Positions 1 to 8,414 of a stretch of 24,876 nucleotides of DNA are shown here, one piece after another (the first letter of the stretch is position 1; each line of letters starts with the position of its first letter). The notes beneath the pieces were generated by a model that ran no database searches, was not told where the DNA came from, and saw only the letters and a list, made by a program, of their open reading frames with translations. The position numbers and the translations under genes are program-made. This DNA is from Folioceros fuciformis (taxonomy: Eukaryota; Anthocerotophyta; Anthocerotopsida; Anthocerotales): NCBI GenBank assembly GCA_049999805.1, contig JBNGIO010005644.1, positions 1 to 24,876 on the forward strand. Direction: 5' to 3'.

Positions 1-1191
1 ATCCATGTGGCACGCTACTTTCAACTAATTGATGATATGGAGGAGCTCGTTAGCGTCGTAATAGAGACATTACAACTTCCAAACCTAAAGAGAAAACATA
101 AACAAAGAGAAATGTTTGCAAACCTACTATCGCTTGCACTCAAATGCTTGCCCACAGATGTGGAGGCCTCCTTCTTTGAGTTTTTGATCAAGAAGATTTT
201 TTCTACTTCCATTTATAACTTGACTTGCGAAGACTTGAGTTCTAAGGCGCTAGAGTTTTTGTTATCCAACACAGTGCAATGTTCAAACCCCTGGCCATAC
301 ACTTTTACCTCCTATTCTAGTGAGTTTAAGATCTTTGACTACGTGGTGCGATGGTCACGCTCTCATTTATCAAAAGATGTGCAGCTGGTATTGGACAAAG
401 TATTCTATAAGCTACTTGTAGATAATAGCTTTGACATCAACAAGTGCGAGCTGGAGGACGTAGAGGCATTGCAGAGTTTAGCCAACATTGCTCGTCCTTT
501 CTTTCGCTTCATAGATTTTAGGCTTATACAACCCGAGCAATTATCTCGAGTCATTGAGCCCTTGAACATAGTTCCTAGCGAAATGTTGGTTGCAGCTTTT
601 TGCTATCACGCCAGGACCTCCAACTTTAGGGCAACCATTCTTTACCGAGGGGCATGTATTCTACAGTGGTCCCCGACAGCGCATGCCAATGAGTTGATTT
701 TGTACAACTCAAGAGAATTATTATTCTATAGCAACATAGAGACAGCAGGATTTGCAAGGGCCTACTCGTGCTTAAAGGGTGGTGGGCAACATAGCTGGAT
801 TATTAGTATTGACAACATCTCTAACCCCACAGGCATCGGGATCGGATTTTGCTCTAATTTAGCAAAAGATTACTCCGAGTGGCTTGGAACCAGTCCTTAT
901 GGTTGGATTCTAGATGGTGCTGGCAAGTTTTGGCACGATGGTACGTATACAATTAGGGATGACAACACTCGATTTCAGGTTGGTTCCACAAAAGTTCAAG
1001 TTACGGTGAACCTAGATCTAGGCAAATGCTATTTTCAAATTATTAGAAATGAAAGTAAAATAGGGTCCTATGTTGAATTCACGGTTCCCGAGCTTCGTCA
1101 AGATTGGCTCAACATTCCTAAGCGTATCTATCCTGCTGTGAGCTTTTCTAGAACAACAGGACGAGTTTCTCTAGAGCCTTGTCTTACTTGA
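1..1191 (+). CDS. BACK-like plus SPRY-like protein, 3' part (BTB family likely)
   Basis: The frame is open from base 1, so the 5' end lies outside the window; stop TGA at 1189-1191. About 396 codons are present with no internal stop or intron. Residues 1-200 are alpha-helical and Leu-rich with the pattern of a BACK/Kelch-associated region, including the stretch VEALQSLANIARPFFRF and the linker IEPLNIVPSEMLVAAFCYHA that follows BTB-BACK regions. Residues 220-390 look like a SPRY/B30.2-type beta-sandwich: HSWIISIDNI, GIGIGFCS, YGWILDGAGKFWHDGTY, then VTVNLDLGKCYFQI. In the known BTB-BACK family such proteins act as substrate adaptors for cullin-3 ubiquitin ligases; that role here is inference because the BTB domain itself would lie upstream. 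Synonymous AT-rich codon use and a clean frame contrast with the decayed elements to the right, so I regard it as a living gene or a very recent copy. Its 3' flank (1193-1285) is repeated at 15535. Confidence 0.7.
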   Translation: MHVARYFQLIDDMEELVSVVIETLQLPNLKRKHKQREMFANLLSLALKCLPTDVEASFFEFLIKKIFSTSIYNLTCEDLSSKALEFLLSNTVQCSNPWPYTFTSYSSEFKIFDYVVRWSRSHLSKDVQLVLDKVFYKLLVDNSFDINKCELEDVEALQSLANIARPFFRFIDFRLIQPEQLSRVIEPLNIVPSEMLVAAFCYHARTSNFRATILYRGACILQWSPTAHANELILYNSRELLFYSNIETAGFARAYSCLKGGGQHSWIISIDNISNPTGIGIGFCSNLAKDYSEWLGTSPYGWILDGAGKFWHDGTYTIRDDNTRFQVGSTKVQVTVNLDLGKCYFQIIRNESKIGSYVEFTVPELRQDWLNIPKRIYPAVSFSRTTGRVSLEPCLT

Positions 1192-1192
1192 A

Positions 1193-1285
1193 AAATAAAT
1201 TTAGAGTGATTGTTGTGGCCTTCTTTGTTGGTCCTACAATTTTAGTAATATACTAGCATTTTTAAAGGTTGTTTTATGTTTTCCT
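1193..1285 (+). repeat. Dispersed repeat, copy A (3' flank of the BACK/SPRY gene)
   Basis: Starts just after the stop codon of the left-edge gene. It aligns in the same orientation with 15535-15622: both contain TTAGAGTGATTGTTG, then CAATTTTAG and TACTAG followed by ATTTTTAA and ATGTTTTCCT. Identity by eye is roughly 75-80% over about 85 bp. The second copy is not next to any BACK/SPRY sequence. Confidence 0.6.
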
Positions 1286-2177
1286 TCACCTTGCAAGGCT
1301 TTGGGTTGGAGCAAGTTGGTGTAGCTTTAACCCCTTGAACAAGGCTTATAGAGAACTAATAAATAGAATATTGTCATGACTTAGAAAGTCTGCTAGAGTG
1401 TTGCATTTGTGTGAACTTGCTGTGCAGACCGGTACCATACGAGTTGACCACTCATGGCAAATAAGTGCGTAGTGAGGATAAATCCATTGCGTTTTGACTA
1501 AAGAGGCAGCTAATGGATGAAAGTTCTCACAAAAGGACGGTTGGAGAGCACAAGTATGTTGGTAGTTAACTTTGTGAACAGGTTATACCGGTTAGGAATG
1601 CTCACCCAGGTAGTTGGCAACGAAATGTTGCAAGTATATAGGGTTCTGGAAAGAATGAATGGGCATTCTTTTGATAGTTCGCTTAGAAAGCTGAAAGATA
1701 AGATACAATTGGCGGATCTTAGCATTACACTTTGATCATTGAGCTTGTAGCAAACTGAACAATTGAATCAAACCTCTGTGTTATGAATTCGCATACACAC
1801 AGTTCATTGCATGTGGGAAGGGTACGATGACGTGATATAGAGGATAGTCGAAATGACAGCACGAAACTTGTTACTATCAAAAGAATTGTGCTCTCCTTGG
1901 AGCATGGCACCTTTAGGTGGAGTCTTAGCAAATAAATAAACAGATCCAAGATACAAGTACACGTTAGAGTGTTCAGTTGTGTTTGGGTCAAAGAGAGACA
2001 AGTGCTACCATGTTCCAAGGAAGGAAAGGTTTTTGGTTGGAGCAAAAGTGCAAAAGTTTGTAAAGCCAAGACCCGAGGACAGATGTTTGTTTTCATTTGA
2101 GGCAACTTGAACAAGAATGTTAAGAGTGTGGATGTGAGTATTTAGGTGTTTGACTTGGAAGGTGATGGGTTGGAAGG
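1286..2177. other. Unassigned non-coding or fully decayed stretch
   Basis: No reading frame here resembles a protein family I know. Short open frames on both strands lack domain signatures. The right end leads into gypsy pol, so the missing reverse transcriptase of that element may once have been here, but I cannot see its motifs. Confidence 0.5.
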
Positions 2178-2189
2178 TGAATTAGTATT

Positions 2190-2710
2190 ACAATTTTGTG
2201 GCAAACCATAGTGTGGTGGTGAAACCTATAACAATGTTGTTGAAAAAGGATGCAGTGTGGGTTTGGGTAGAAGATCAACAGAGAGCGTTTAAGGAGATAA
2301 AAAAACATTTTGATGAGCAACCCTTTGCTGAGAAGACCCAATTTTGACAGAAAGTTTAAGTTATATACTTATTGGAGCAAGCTTGGTTTGGGGGCAGCGT
2401 TGGCATAGGATGATGAAAATGGAGTGGAGCATATGATAGCATATGCAAGTAGGAGTAACAATTATGCTGAGAGTAATTATTCCTCATATCATGGAGAATG
2501 TTTGGCGGCAATATGGGCGGTATCATTTGTATGGTACTCAATTTGAGTTGGTGACAGATCATCAACCTTTGAAGTGGTTGATGAAAAGTGAAAAATTGAC
2601 AAGAAATTAGCAAGGTGGGCACTCATTTTACAGGAGTATAATTTTGCTATTGAGCATAGAGTAGGAGTGAAACATGCTAATGCAAATGTGTTATCAAGGA
2701 ATCCGTTGGG
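2190..2710 (+). pseudogene. Ty3/gypsy RT end and RNase H, broken
   Basis: In three shifted frames I read the connection domain (MLLKKDAVWVW...QQRAFKEIKKHF), then the RNase H core (KLYTYWSKLGLGAAL, IAYASRSNNYAESNYSSY, ECLAAIWAV, LVTDHQPLKWLM, then EYNFAIEHRVGVKHANANVL). These match the RNase H domain of plant gypsy polyproteins in order and spacing. The first catalytic Asp, expected in LYTDxS, reads Tyr, and the last conserved Asp (NAD before VLSR) reads Asn at 2685-2687. A TAG stands where LAQDDEN would be expected. The enzyme, which removes RNA from the RNA:DNA hybrid, cannot be made from this copy. Confidence 0.85.
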
Positions 2711-2978
2711 AAGTGCGTAGAACTCCACAATTGCCAGGCAAGATTTTGATAAAGATGAAAGGGTTGAGTATAACTTGGTGGTGTCCAAATGAACACCGAG
2801 TGCATGCCTGGCGAATTTTGTGGGGTTTGGAGTTTCTTCGGCAATGGTGGAAGTTTGGGAAGACAAGAAGACATTGAAGCGGGTGATGATGGGTAGGAAT
2901 AAAGAAACATTGACGATAAGGAAGAATGATAGAGTGACAAAATGAAGTAGAAGGTATGTATGGGTTGACAATAAGTTA

Positions 2979-3758
2979 TTGTTTAGGGAAAACATGAAAG
3001 TGGTGCCAAGACTGGAAGAAAGGATGAATTTGACAAAAAAGATTCATGTAGAGTTAGGACATTTTGGTACAAAAAGGACACTGAGTTTACTCATAAACAA
3101 TTATTATTGGAAAGGAATGATGGAGGTGGTGGAGAAGGTGGTATCTACTTGTGAGGTTTGTGAAAGGGTGAAAGCGAGTTTTTCAGGCAAAACTTCTCAA
3201 CTTCATCCGTTGCCCATTAGGGGGATGTTTTATAGGTGGAGTTTGGATTTGGCTAGAAAGTTACCAGTCACGCGTACAGGTTTTAAATATGTGTTGGTAA
3301 TGATAGAACATTTCTCTAAGTGGATAGTTTTGGTGCCTTTAAGAGAGAAGAAGGCACATGACATTAAAGAAGCGTTTCTTAATCATGTGTTGAGCGTTTT
3401 TGGGGCTTGTGTAGAAGTTTTGACAAATTAAGGTACTGAATTTATGGGAGATTTTGATGAATTTTTTAAATGAGTATCTTATTGATAATAGGGTTTCTTC
3501 AAGGAATCATCCAGAGGCTGATGGTTTGATGGAGAGAATGGTACAAACATGTAAGAGGGCTTTGAGGAAGTATTGTTTGATAATGGACAAGAGTGATTGG
3601 GATAGGATATTACCATTTCTTGCAATGGGTTATAAGATGAGCAGGCAAGCATCATTGGGAAAGTTTTCGCAATACATGTTGTTGTTTGGGCTAAGGCCAT
3701 AGTTATCTAGGATGTTGGAAGACAAGGTGAATGCTATAGTGGAGTTGGATGATCCTAA
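2979..3758 (+). pseudogene. Ty3/gypsy integrase, broken
   Basis: The first block (2979-3428) carries the H2C2 zinc-binding module (H-x-ELGHFGTKRT ... CEVCERVK) and the start of the DDE core, WSLDLA...YVLVMIEHFSKW. The second catalytic Asp region should read VLTDQGTEF; here it is VLTN, stop, GTEF, with Asn at 3426-3428 and TAA at 3429-3431. The frame resumes as EYLIDNRVSSRNHPEADG with the catalytic Glu region (EADGLMERMVQTCKRALRKY) and then the conserved FLAMGYKMSRQASLGKFS block up to 3702, followed by a TAG and LEDKVNAIVELDDP just before the gap. Integrase would insert element cDNA into the genome; this copy has lost an active-site residue and the frame. Confidence 0.9.
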
Positions 3759-3858
3759 NNNNNNNNNNNNNNNNNNNNNNNNNNNNNNNNNNNNNNNNNN
3801 NNNNNNNNNNNNNNNNNNNNNNNNNNNNNNNNNNNNNNNNNNNNNNNNNNNNNNNNNN
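3759..3858. other. Assembly gap, 100 N
   Basis: Exactly 100 unknown bases, the usual placeholder for a gap of unknown length. The sequence changes character across it: AT-rich gypsy pol on the left, C-rich DNA beginning with a C12 run at 3868-3879 on the right. Continuity and true distance across it are unknown. Confidence 0.98.
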
Positions 3859-4870
3859 TACCCACCGCCCCCCCCCCCCGTTTCCTCAAGGACTCCAGCA
3901 CCAATCCTCCCTCTTCTCGCTGGTCACGACCATACACCCTCCTCACTAGCTCCAGGTTCCACCCCTACGATCTGCCTCTGATTACCTTCTCACGGACAGG
4001 TTCCCTCAACCTCAGGGTGCACTCCCTGACCAACTGTGGTGCTGCGTGGTTCCACTTCTGGGTCACAAAACCCAGACCCAATTCATCCACCAGCCCTCCT
4101 GCTCTAATCCTCCAGTGCTCCATGTTGGGCCACAAGAGTAGGTCGATCCGGGGAACAGGAGGTTCCCCCTCCTGCTCGGGTACTCCAGGCAGTAGTTCAG
4201 GACGTGACCTCATACCAATCTCCTCCTCGTGCTCCGGCTTCTGCAGTCCCTCCTCTCTCTCGCTGAGCACTCGCTGCTTGCCTCGGCCCGTCCTGTTGCC
4301 TCAGCGTCTGCTTCCCTTCCAGCTGCCTTTACGCTCCCGGGTTACTGCCCTTCACGTTCGAAGACTAACTTAATTCCCCTCCAGACTTCCCATTAGGGTT
4401 TTTATATTGGCCGTTTTCTTCTCTCACTACTGCCAGTTAGACTACCACCAGTCGTCCTTTTCGCGACGGTTGCCTCACTGGTCACCGTCGCCCAGTCACC
4501 TCAACCCATCCTTTTCCTAAATCCACAACTAGCTAGCCCCCTTTCCTACTCATTTCTATTTCTTATTTCCAAAAAAAGGGGGGGGGGGGGTATATACAAC
4601 CTCCTAAATGCCCCCGAACCACCAAGGCCCAAGGACACCCTCACTCACTCACTTCCAAATTGTGGTTTTCGGTATCCCAAACACCCAAAGACCAAGGCCA
4701 TTTTTGGGTATGAACACCCCCATTTTATTTACATACTAAGCCGATTCGCTCGTTCCTTCACACAAAAAATCGCAGCCTGCTCATTCTGTCACTCAAAATG
4801 GGAGTGTCGAAAGTTTTTTTCCTCTACAGGCTTCAACTAGGTAGTCATTTATGGCCAACGTTTAGACCTC
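3859..4870. other. C-rich block and non-coding spacer
   Basis: 3859-4380 is C/T-rich with open frames on both strands. The - strand frame 4270 to 3965 gives an Arg/Glu/Pro-rich product of 101 aa (with PRIDLLLWPNMEHWRIRAGG and APQLVRECTLRLREP) that could be a fragment of a retroelement gag-like protein, but I do not recognise the family and compositional bias alone could keep it open. 4381-4870 has no coding signal. It contains a G13 run at 4578-4590. Confidence 0.4.
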
Positions 4871-5159
4871 CTCCTTAAAGTGCTACTCTAATTGCACTCA
4901 ACTCTTACTAGACAATACTAGGCTTCAAATATTCAATTATCCAGTGACAACTTTAAGATCAATTCATTGGGGTGTTACTCTAATTGCACTTAGCTCTCAC
5001 TAGATGGTACTAGGCTTCAAATAGGCAGTTGTTTGCTTACTAGTTTTAGACCACCTCTTGTATATGTTGTTGTAGACTCTCACCACACAATACGAGGCTT
5101 CAAATAGATGACTATCCACTAACAAATTTTAGACCACCTTCTGAAGGTGTTGTTGTAAT

Positions 5160-5164
5160 TATAC
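5160..5164. repeat. Target site duplication TATAC, left
   Basis: TATAC at 5160-5164 is repeated at 5460-5464, directly flanking the 295-bp element. Because TATACT occurs on both sides, the duplication could be read as 5 or 6 bp; the 5-bp reading gives TG...CA element ends. Confidence 0.75.
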
Positions 5165-5459
5165 TGAAGGAACGCTCTAGGAGCTACATGGTGAAGGAGA
5201 GGAGAGGAGGAGGCAAGGAGGAGAGGAGAAAGAGAGGTCACACTCTCACAATAGAGTCACACCTACAAGGGAGCTCAAGAGGGTATTTATACCCTGTAGA
5301 AGAGCTCCCTAGGAAACTTCACAAGAAGCCCACATGAAGCTGCACAAGAAGCTTCCTACAGATTAGCTTAAGCTTAATCTAAACTAATGGTACTTAATTA
5401 GACACTAATCTTAGACTAAACACATTAGTCTAAGCACATTGGGCTTTAAGAACCCTACA
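5165..5459 (-). mobile_element. Solo-LTR-like element, 295 bp, TG...CA, with 5-bp TSD
   Basis: The element begins TGAAGGAACG and ends AACCCTACA, is flanked by TATAC on both sides, and sits inside a unit of the surrounding repeat array whose sequence rejoins cleanly once it is removed. Terminal TG...CA and a 5-bp target duplication are hallmarks of an LTR integrated by a retroviral-type integrase; a single LTR without an internal region suggests recombination to a solo LTR, or a very small non-autonomous element. Orientation is taken as - because a TATAAATA box lies on that strand about 170 bp from its 5' end, followed by a pyrimidine-rich tract. A second, longer copy lies inverted at 10790-11296. 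Confidence 0.8.
5269..5309 (-). promoter_or_regulatory. LTR TATA box inside a conserved hairpin
   Basis: TATAAATA on the - strand (5291-5284) lies between arms GGGTAT and ATACCC separated by 2 nt, with outer arms GGGAGCT (5269-5275) and AGCTCCC (5303-5309). The same architecture exists at 11134-11174. A TATA box is expected at the U3/R boundary of an LTR; the surrounding fold is an observation without a known role. Confidence 0.55.
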
Positions 5460-5464
5460 TATAC
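5460..5464. repeat. Target site duplication TATAC, right
   Basis: Right partner of the TATAC duplication at 5160-5164; see the element between them. Confidence 0.75.
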
Positions 5465-5544
5465 TCAACTCTCACCACACAACACTGTGCTTCGAGTAGG
5501 CGGCTATCTGCTCGACAACTAGCAAACCATTGCCTTGACGTGGT

Positions 5545-5568
5545 TCTATAACTCTTAAGAGTTATAGA
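5545..5568. repeat. 24-bp perfect palindrome
   Basis: Arms TCTATAACTCTT and AAGAGTTATAGA meet with no spacer. The copy 264 bp downstream (5809-5832) keeps 23 of 24 positions. It is part of the repeat array. Confidence 0.7.
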
Positions 5569-6034
5569 CAACGGAATCTAGCTGCCCTCAACTGCTAACA
5601 ACCCTTCTCTCCAAACTTTCTTATCCTCTCTCTCTGAACATGTCTCATGACTTTATAGACCACATCTTGTATATGTTGTTTTAGATTCTCACCATACAAT
5701 ACTAGGCTTCAAATAGGTGATTGTCCAGTTACATCTCACCACACAACACTATGCTTCGAGTAGGCGCCTATCAACTCGATAACTAGCAAAACACTGCCTT
5801 GGGGTGGTTCTATAACTCTTAAGAGTTACAGAAAATAAAGTCTAGTTGCCCTCGACTTTTAATAACCCTTCTCTCCAAACTCTCTTCTCCTCTCCCTCTA
5901 AACATGTCTCATACCTTTATCTTCTCAAAGCTCAAGAGTTGGGCATCTTCTCGTCATCTTCTCATAACTCAGGAGTGCAAGAGGCCAATTGGCTCCTCTC
6001 ATCCCTTTTGTTTTCTTCTCCTATGGCTTGCCAT

Positions 6035-6050
6035 CCAAGCTCTAATACCA
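6035..6050 (-). other. Possible LTR-element primer binding site
   Basis: On the - strand this reads TGGTATTAGAGCTTGG, close to the TGGTATCAGAGC start of the site complementary to the 3' end of plant initiator tRNA-Met. It would mark the start of the internal region of a - strand element whose LTR should lie to the right, but an RT-like fragment begins at 6058, so no LTR can be seen. It may be coincidence. Confidence 0.3.
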
Positions 6051-6057
6051 ACATAGC

Positions 6058-6480
6058 TTGACCATTGAGGGGGTTTCTGTTTTTTATTCAACAAAGGGCA
6101 CAAAGCAAGGGGATCCGCTAGGAGGTGCTCTTTTTGCAATGGCGCATTTTCAAGTGTTGTCTTCTACTGTCTTGGCATTTTTGGAATGCCTTTTCCCATC
6201 CATGGTGAATGATACTCATATTCTTGGGCATATTGCCTTCTTGCAGGGACTTTGAGTCTTGGGTGTTCTCATTGGACCTCTTGATTTTGTTCATAGGTTT
6301 GTGGATGAAACATTGGATGAAGATTTGGCTCATATCATAGACCTCTCTCAATAAGTGATCCTCTTATTGCGTTTGGTATTCTTTCTTCTTGTTTTACGTG
6401 TCGACTAGATTACCTCACTAGAATTGTTGCGCCTTCTCCAGTTTTCATATAAAGTCTCAAGAAGTTCGACAATCAAGGTA
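6058..6480 (+). pseudogene. Reverse-transcriptase-like fragment, broken
   Basis: The first frame (6058-6255) contains TKGTKQGDPLGGALFAMAHF, the RT motif with QGDPLGG, followed by FPSMVNDTHILG, which corresponds to FPSxADDTHIxG, the catalytic YADD-like loop. After a frame change come VLGVLIGPLDFVHRFVDETL and LAHI (6255-6345), and after another SDPLIAFGILSSCFTC...YLTRIVAPSP (6354-6450). The order fits the 'GTxQGDPLGG...ADDTHIVG' RT-like proteins abundant in several plant genomes. The first catalytic Asp of the DD pair is Asn at 6208-6210, and stops and shifts abound. The upstream fingers domain is missing. It is a relic; I do not assign a LINE clade with confidence. Confidence 0.75.
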
Positions 6481-7278
6481 TGTAGGTGTTATGCCAATAT
6501 GACTTGGGTGGCTACACACGAGATAGTTGGGTGCATACACGTGTTGAATATATGGACTTAGGCAACAACCTAGGATGCTAACGTGAGGAACAAGTTAGTG
6601 GCGGTAAGACCATATTCAAGAGCAGTCACAATCGCGGGATTTACTGGGTGGTGTTAAGGCATAACGACACCAGCCAAATAAGAAGCTAGGAAGGATGGTT
6701 GGCGCACACATTGCTTGATGTTCATTAGGAGAGTGGCCAGACAAATCCTAAGGACAGACAACTGAATTTTGCCGATCTCGCCGAAATGGATTACAGGAAG
6801 CCTCAAAGCCAATTAGAATTTCCAAAGACATGTATTTTGATGGATGCCTCTCTATGCTAGTAAGGAGGCTTGAGCTAGGCTAGTGTGGAGTGAATTTTTG
6901 TGTCTAGGGACACAATGAGGCCCACATTCACCCTCTATGTTGTTGTAGTCCTAGGATTCAATCCCAAGGAAATGGTTTGTGTCAAGTTGCTCTAATTCTA
7001 TGACTTCTAGACTTACTACAATAAGTTCCTACCCAAACGTACTCCACCACCGAACATGAGTTCACCACTATCGTACTTGGCTCCGCCACCGTAATGAGTT
7101 CCGCCACCGTGGTAGTGGATTCCATCACCGTGGTGGGTCCCACCCATTCGAAGCACGCACACGTCGCGGAACCTCGATGACACAGGATTTTTGGCCCCGC
7201 TTGTGCGCCGCGCTCTTATATAGGCTTCCTAGAACTTATTCAAACATCGAGACCCAAGGACCAAGTAGCACCCTCCCT
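6481..7278. other. Non-coding stretch, nothing recognised
   Basis: No reading frame with a family signature. It ends in GC-richer DNA with an imperfect 20-21 bp repeat at 7081-7140 and is the left flank of the L1 insertion site. Confidence 0.5.
7081..7140. repeat. Imperfect 20-21 bp tandem repeat, three units
   Basis: Three units share CCgCCACCGT followed by (a/g)TgGtgGgTtCC-like text. Looser relatives precede it from about 7035. Function unknown. Confidence 0.45.
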
Positions 7279-7293
7279 AACCTGGTCTACAGA
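7279..7293. repeat. L1 target site duplication, left (15 bp)
   Basis: AACCTGGTCTACAGA is repeated exactly at 12934-12948. The two copies flank the L1-type element, one directly before its truncated endonuclease frame and the other after a short A-rich 3' end, as expected of target-primed reverse transcription. Confidence 0.75.
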
Positions 7294-8414
7294 AGGTGAG
7301 TCAGCCACGATAGGAGGCGTCTCCATTACAATCCACCCAGAGCAAACACAAAATGTGTTGGAGACAGGACCGGACGAATCCGGGAGATTTGTTTGGGTGG
7401 TGTTGCAGACTCCTCAAGGCCCCCTGGGCATTTGCAATGTCTATGCTCCTAATGAGGCTTCGGAGAGGAGTATACTGTGGGGGAGGCTTGGTGAACATCT
7501 GAATGATCAGATACCATGGCTGTTGGCGGGGGACTTTAATTTTGTCGAAAGGCGAGAGGACATACAAGGGTCGAGCGAGGTGGATATTCGGAGGGTACAT
7601 CTATTGTGGCAAGAACTAAGGGACACCAGTCTGAATGTGCAAGACCCTTGGCTGGCTCTGCCGGCGCATTGTCAGCAGGCCTCCCTCAAGTTCAGTTGGT
7701 CCAATCAGCAGCCAGCAGCTTATGGGGCTCGAAGGCTGGATAGATTCTATGTCCTCGTCGGGTGGCTACCATTTGTGCATGATTATTGTATTTTGGCTGG
7801 TACAGTGCTTTCGGACTACCATCCTATCAACTTGACCCTGCAACTATCCCCCGAAGACCTTCGGCACAAAAGGGACAAGAGAGTTTTTCGGATGAATACG
7901 TCTCTTCTAGCGGAAGAAGGGGTGTATGAGCGCGTAAAGGAGCTATGGCAAGGAATAGAGCAAGGAAAAGAGTCGGCTGTGCAACGGCTCATGAATGCGA
8001 ACACCGAAGCCACCACCTTTCTTGAAGAAGCTGGGCGCGAAGCGCAAAAAAGACAAAGCTCGGATCGAAGACTTTTTGCGGGAGGATTTGGGGTACATCC
8101 GAAGAATGGGGGATGAGCGTGCGCTGACTGAGGAAGAGGAAAGCCGACTCCAGGAAATTCAATGCAACCTGGCAAAGCTTGAAGAGGACAGAGTTAGGGG
8201 ATGGTACAAACGTGCTAAGGTGAAATGGGTGCAAGAAGGAGACTGCCCCTCTAAGTTCTTCTTTGACAAGGTGGCAGCGAATCGGCATAAGTCAAGAATA
8301 CCTGCTCTTCCCGACGCACAGGGTAACAGGCAAGACTCCATCCGTGGTTTGAAAAAACTGATCACATGCTTTTACGTAGGGATTTTTGCAAGTCTTGGAA
8401 AGCTGGCAGGCTAG
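7294..8414 (+). pseudogene. L1 ORF2 endonuclease and linker, truncated and frameshifted
   Basis: From 7294 the frame reads ...SATIGGVSITIHPEQ, FVWVVLQTPQGPLGICNVYAPN, WLLAGDFNFVE, FSWSNQQ...RRLDRFYV and LSDYHPINLTL. These are endonuclease/exonuclease/phosphatase motifs: the NxYAPN strand, GDFN and SDxxP with its His. The N-terminal part with the catalytic Glu is absent because the element is 5' truncated. A frame change near 8025 leads to the linker KKDKARIEDFLREDLGYIRR ... GWYKRAKVKWVQEGDCPSKFFF, the conserved block before plant L1 RT, ending in TAG at 8412-8414. The endonuclease would nick target DNA to prime reverse transcription. Confidence 0.85.

Larger units (their letters stand above)
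2178..3758 (+). mobile_element. Decayed Ty3/gypsy-type LTR retrotransposon, pol fragment
   Basis: Pol remains in the order end of RT, RNase H, H2C2 zinc finger, integrase core, the gene order of Ty3/gypsy (Metaviridae) elements. The piece starts around the YYNFVANHS motif that closes the RT (2190-2220) and ends at the integrase C-terminal region, immediately before the assembly gap. At least two frame changes and several stops (TAG near 2408, TAA at 3429-3431) interrupt it. No LTR is visible on either side: the RT proper, protease and gag are missing on the left, and the right side is lost in the gap. Codon use is AT-rich. It is a non-functional relic. Confidence 0.9.
4880..5840. repeat. Degenerate repeat array, about 90-bp and 264-bp periods
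   Basis: A motif of the form CTCTCACCACACAATACTAGGCTTCAAATAGG (given here only as its two halves CTCTCACCACACAATA and CTAGGCTTCAAATAGG) recurs at about 4902, 4994, 5077, 5469, 5688 and 5735. Early units are 83-93 bp apart. A longer duplication relates 5471-5640 to 5735-5900 at a 264-bp offset, including GGTTCTATAACTCTTAAGAG and CAACCCTTCTCTCCAAACT-like text. The array is split by the element at 5165-5459. No coding sequence is recognised. It may be a LTR/UTR relic or satellite-like DNA. Confidence 0.65.

Noticed and set aside
1510-2995. Several open frames on the - strand over the gypsy relic
   Set aside because: His/Pro/Leu-rich shadows of the AT/G-rich + strand; the + strand carries real motifs.
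5846-6061. Ser-rich 71-codon frame
   Set aside because: Lies in the pyrimidine-rich repeat array; composition explains it.
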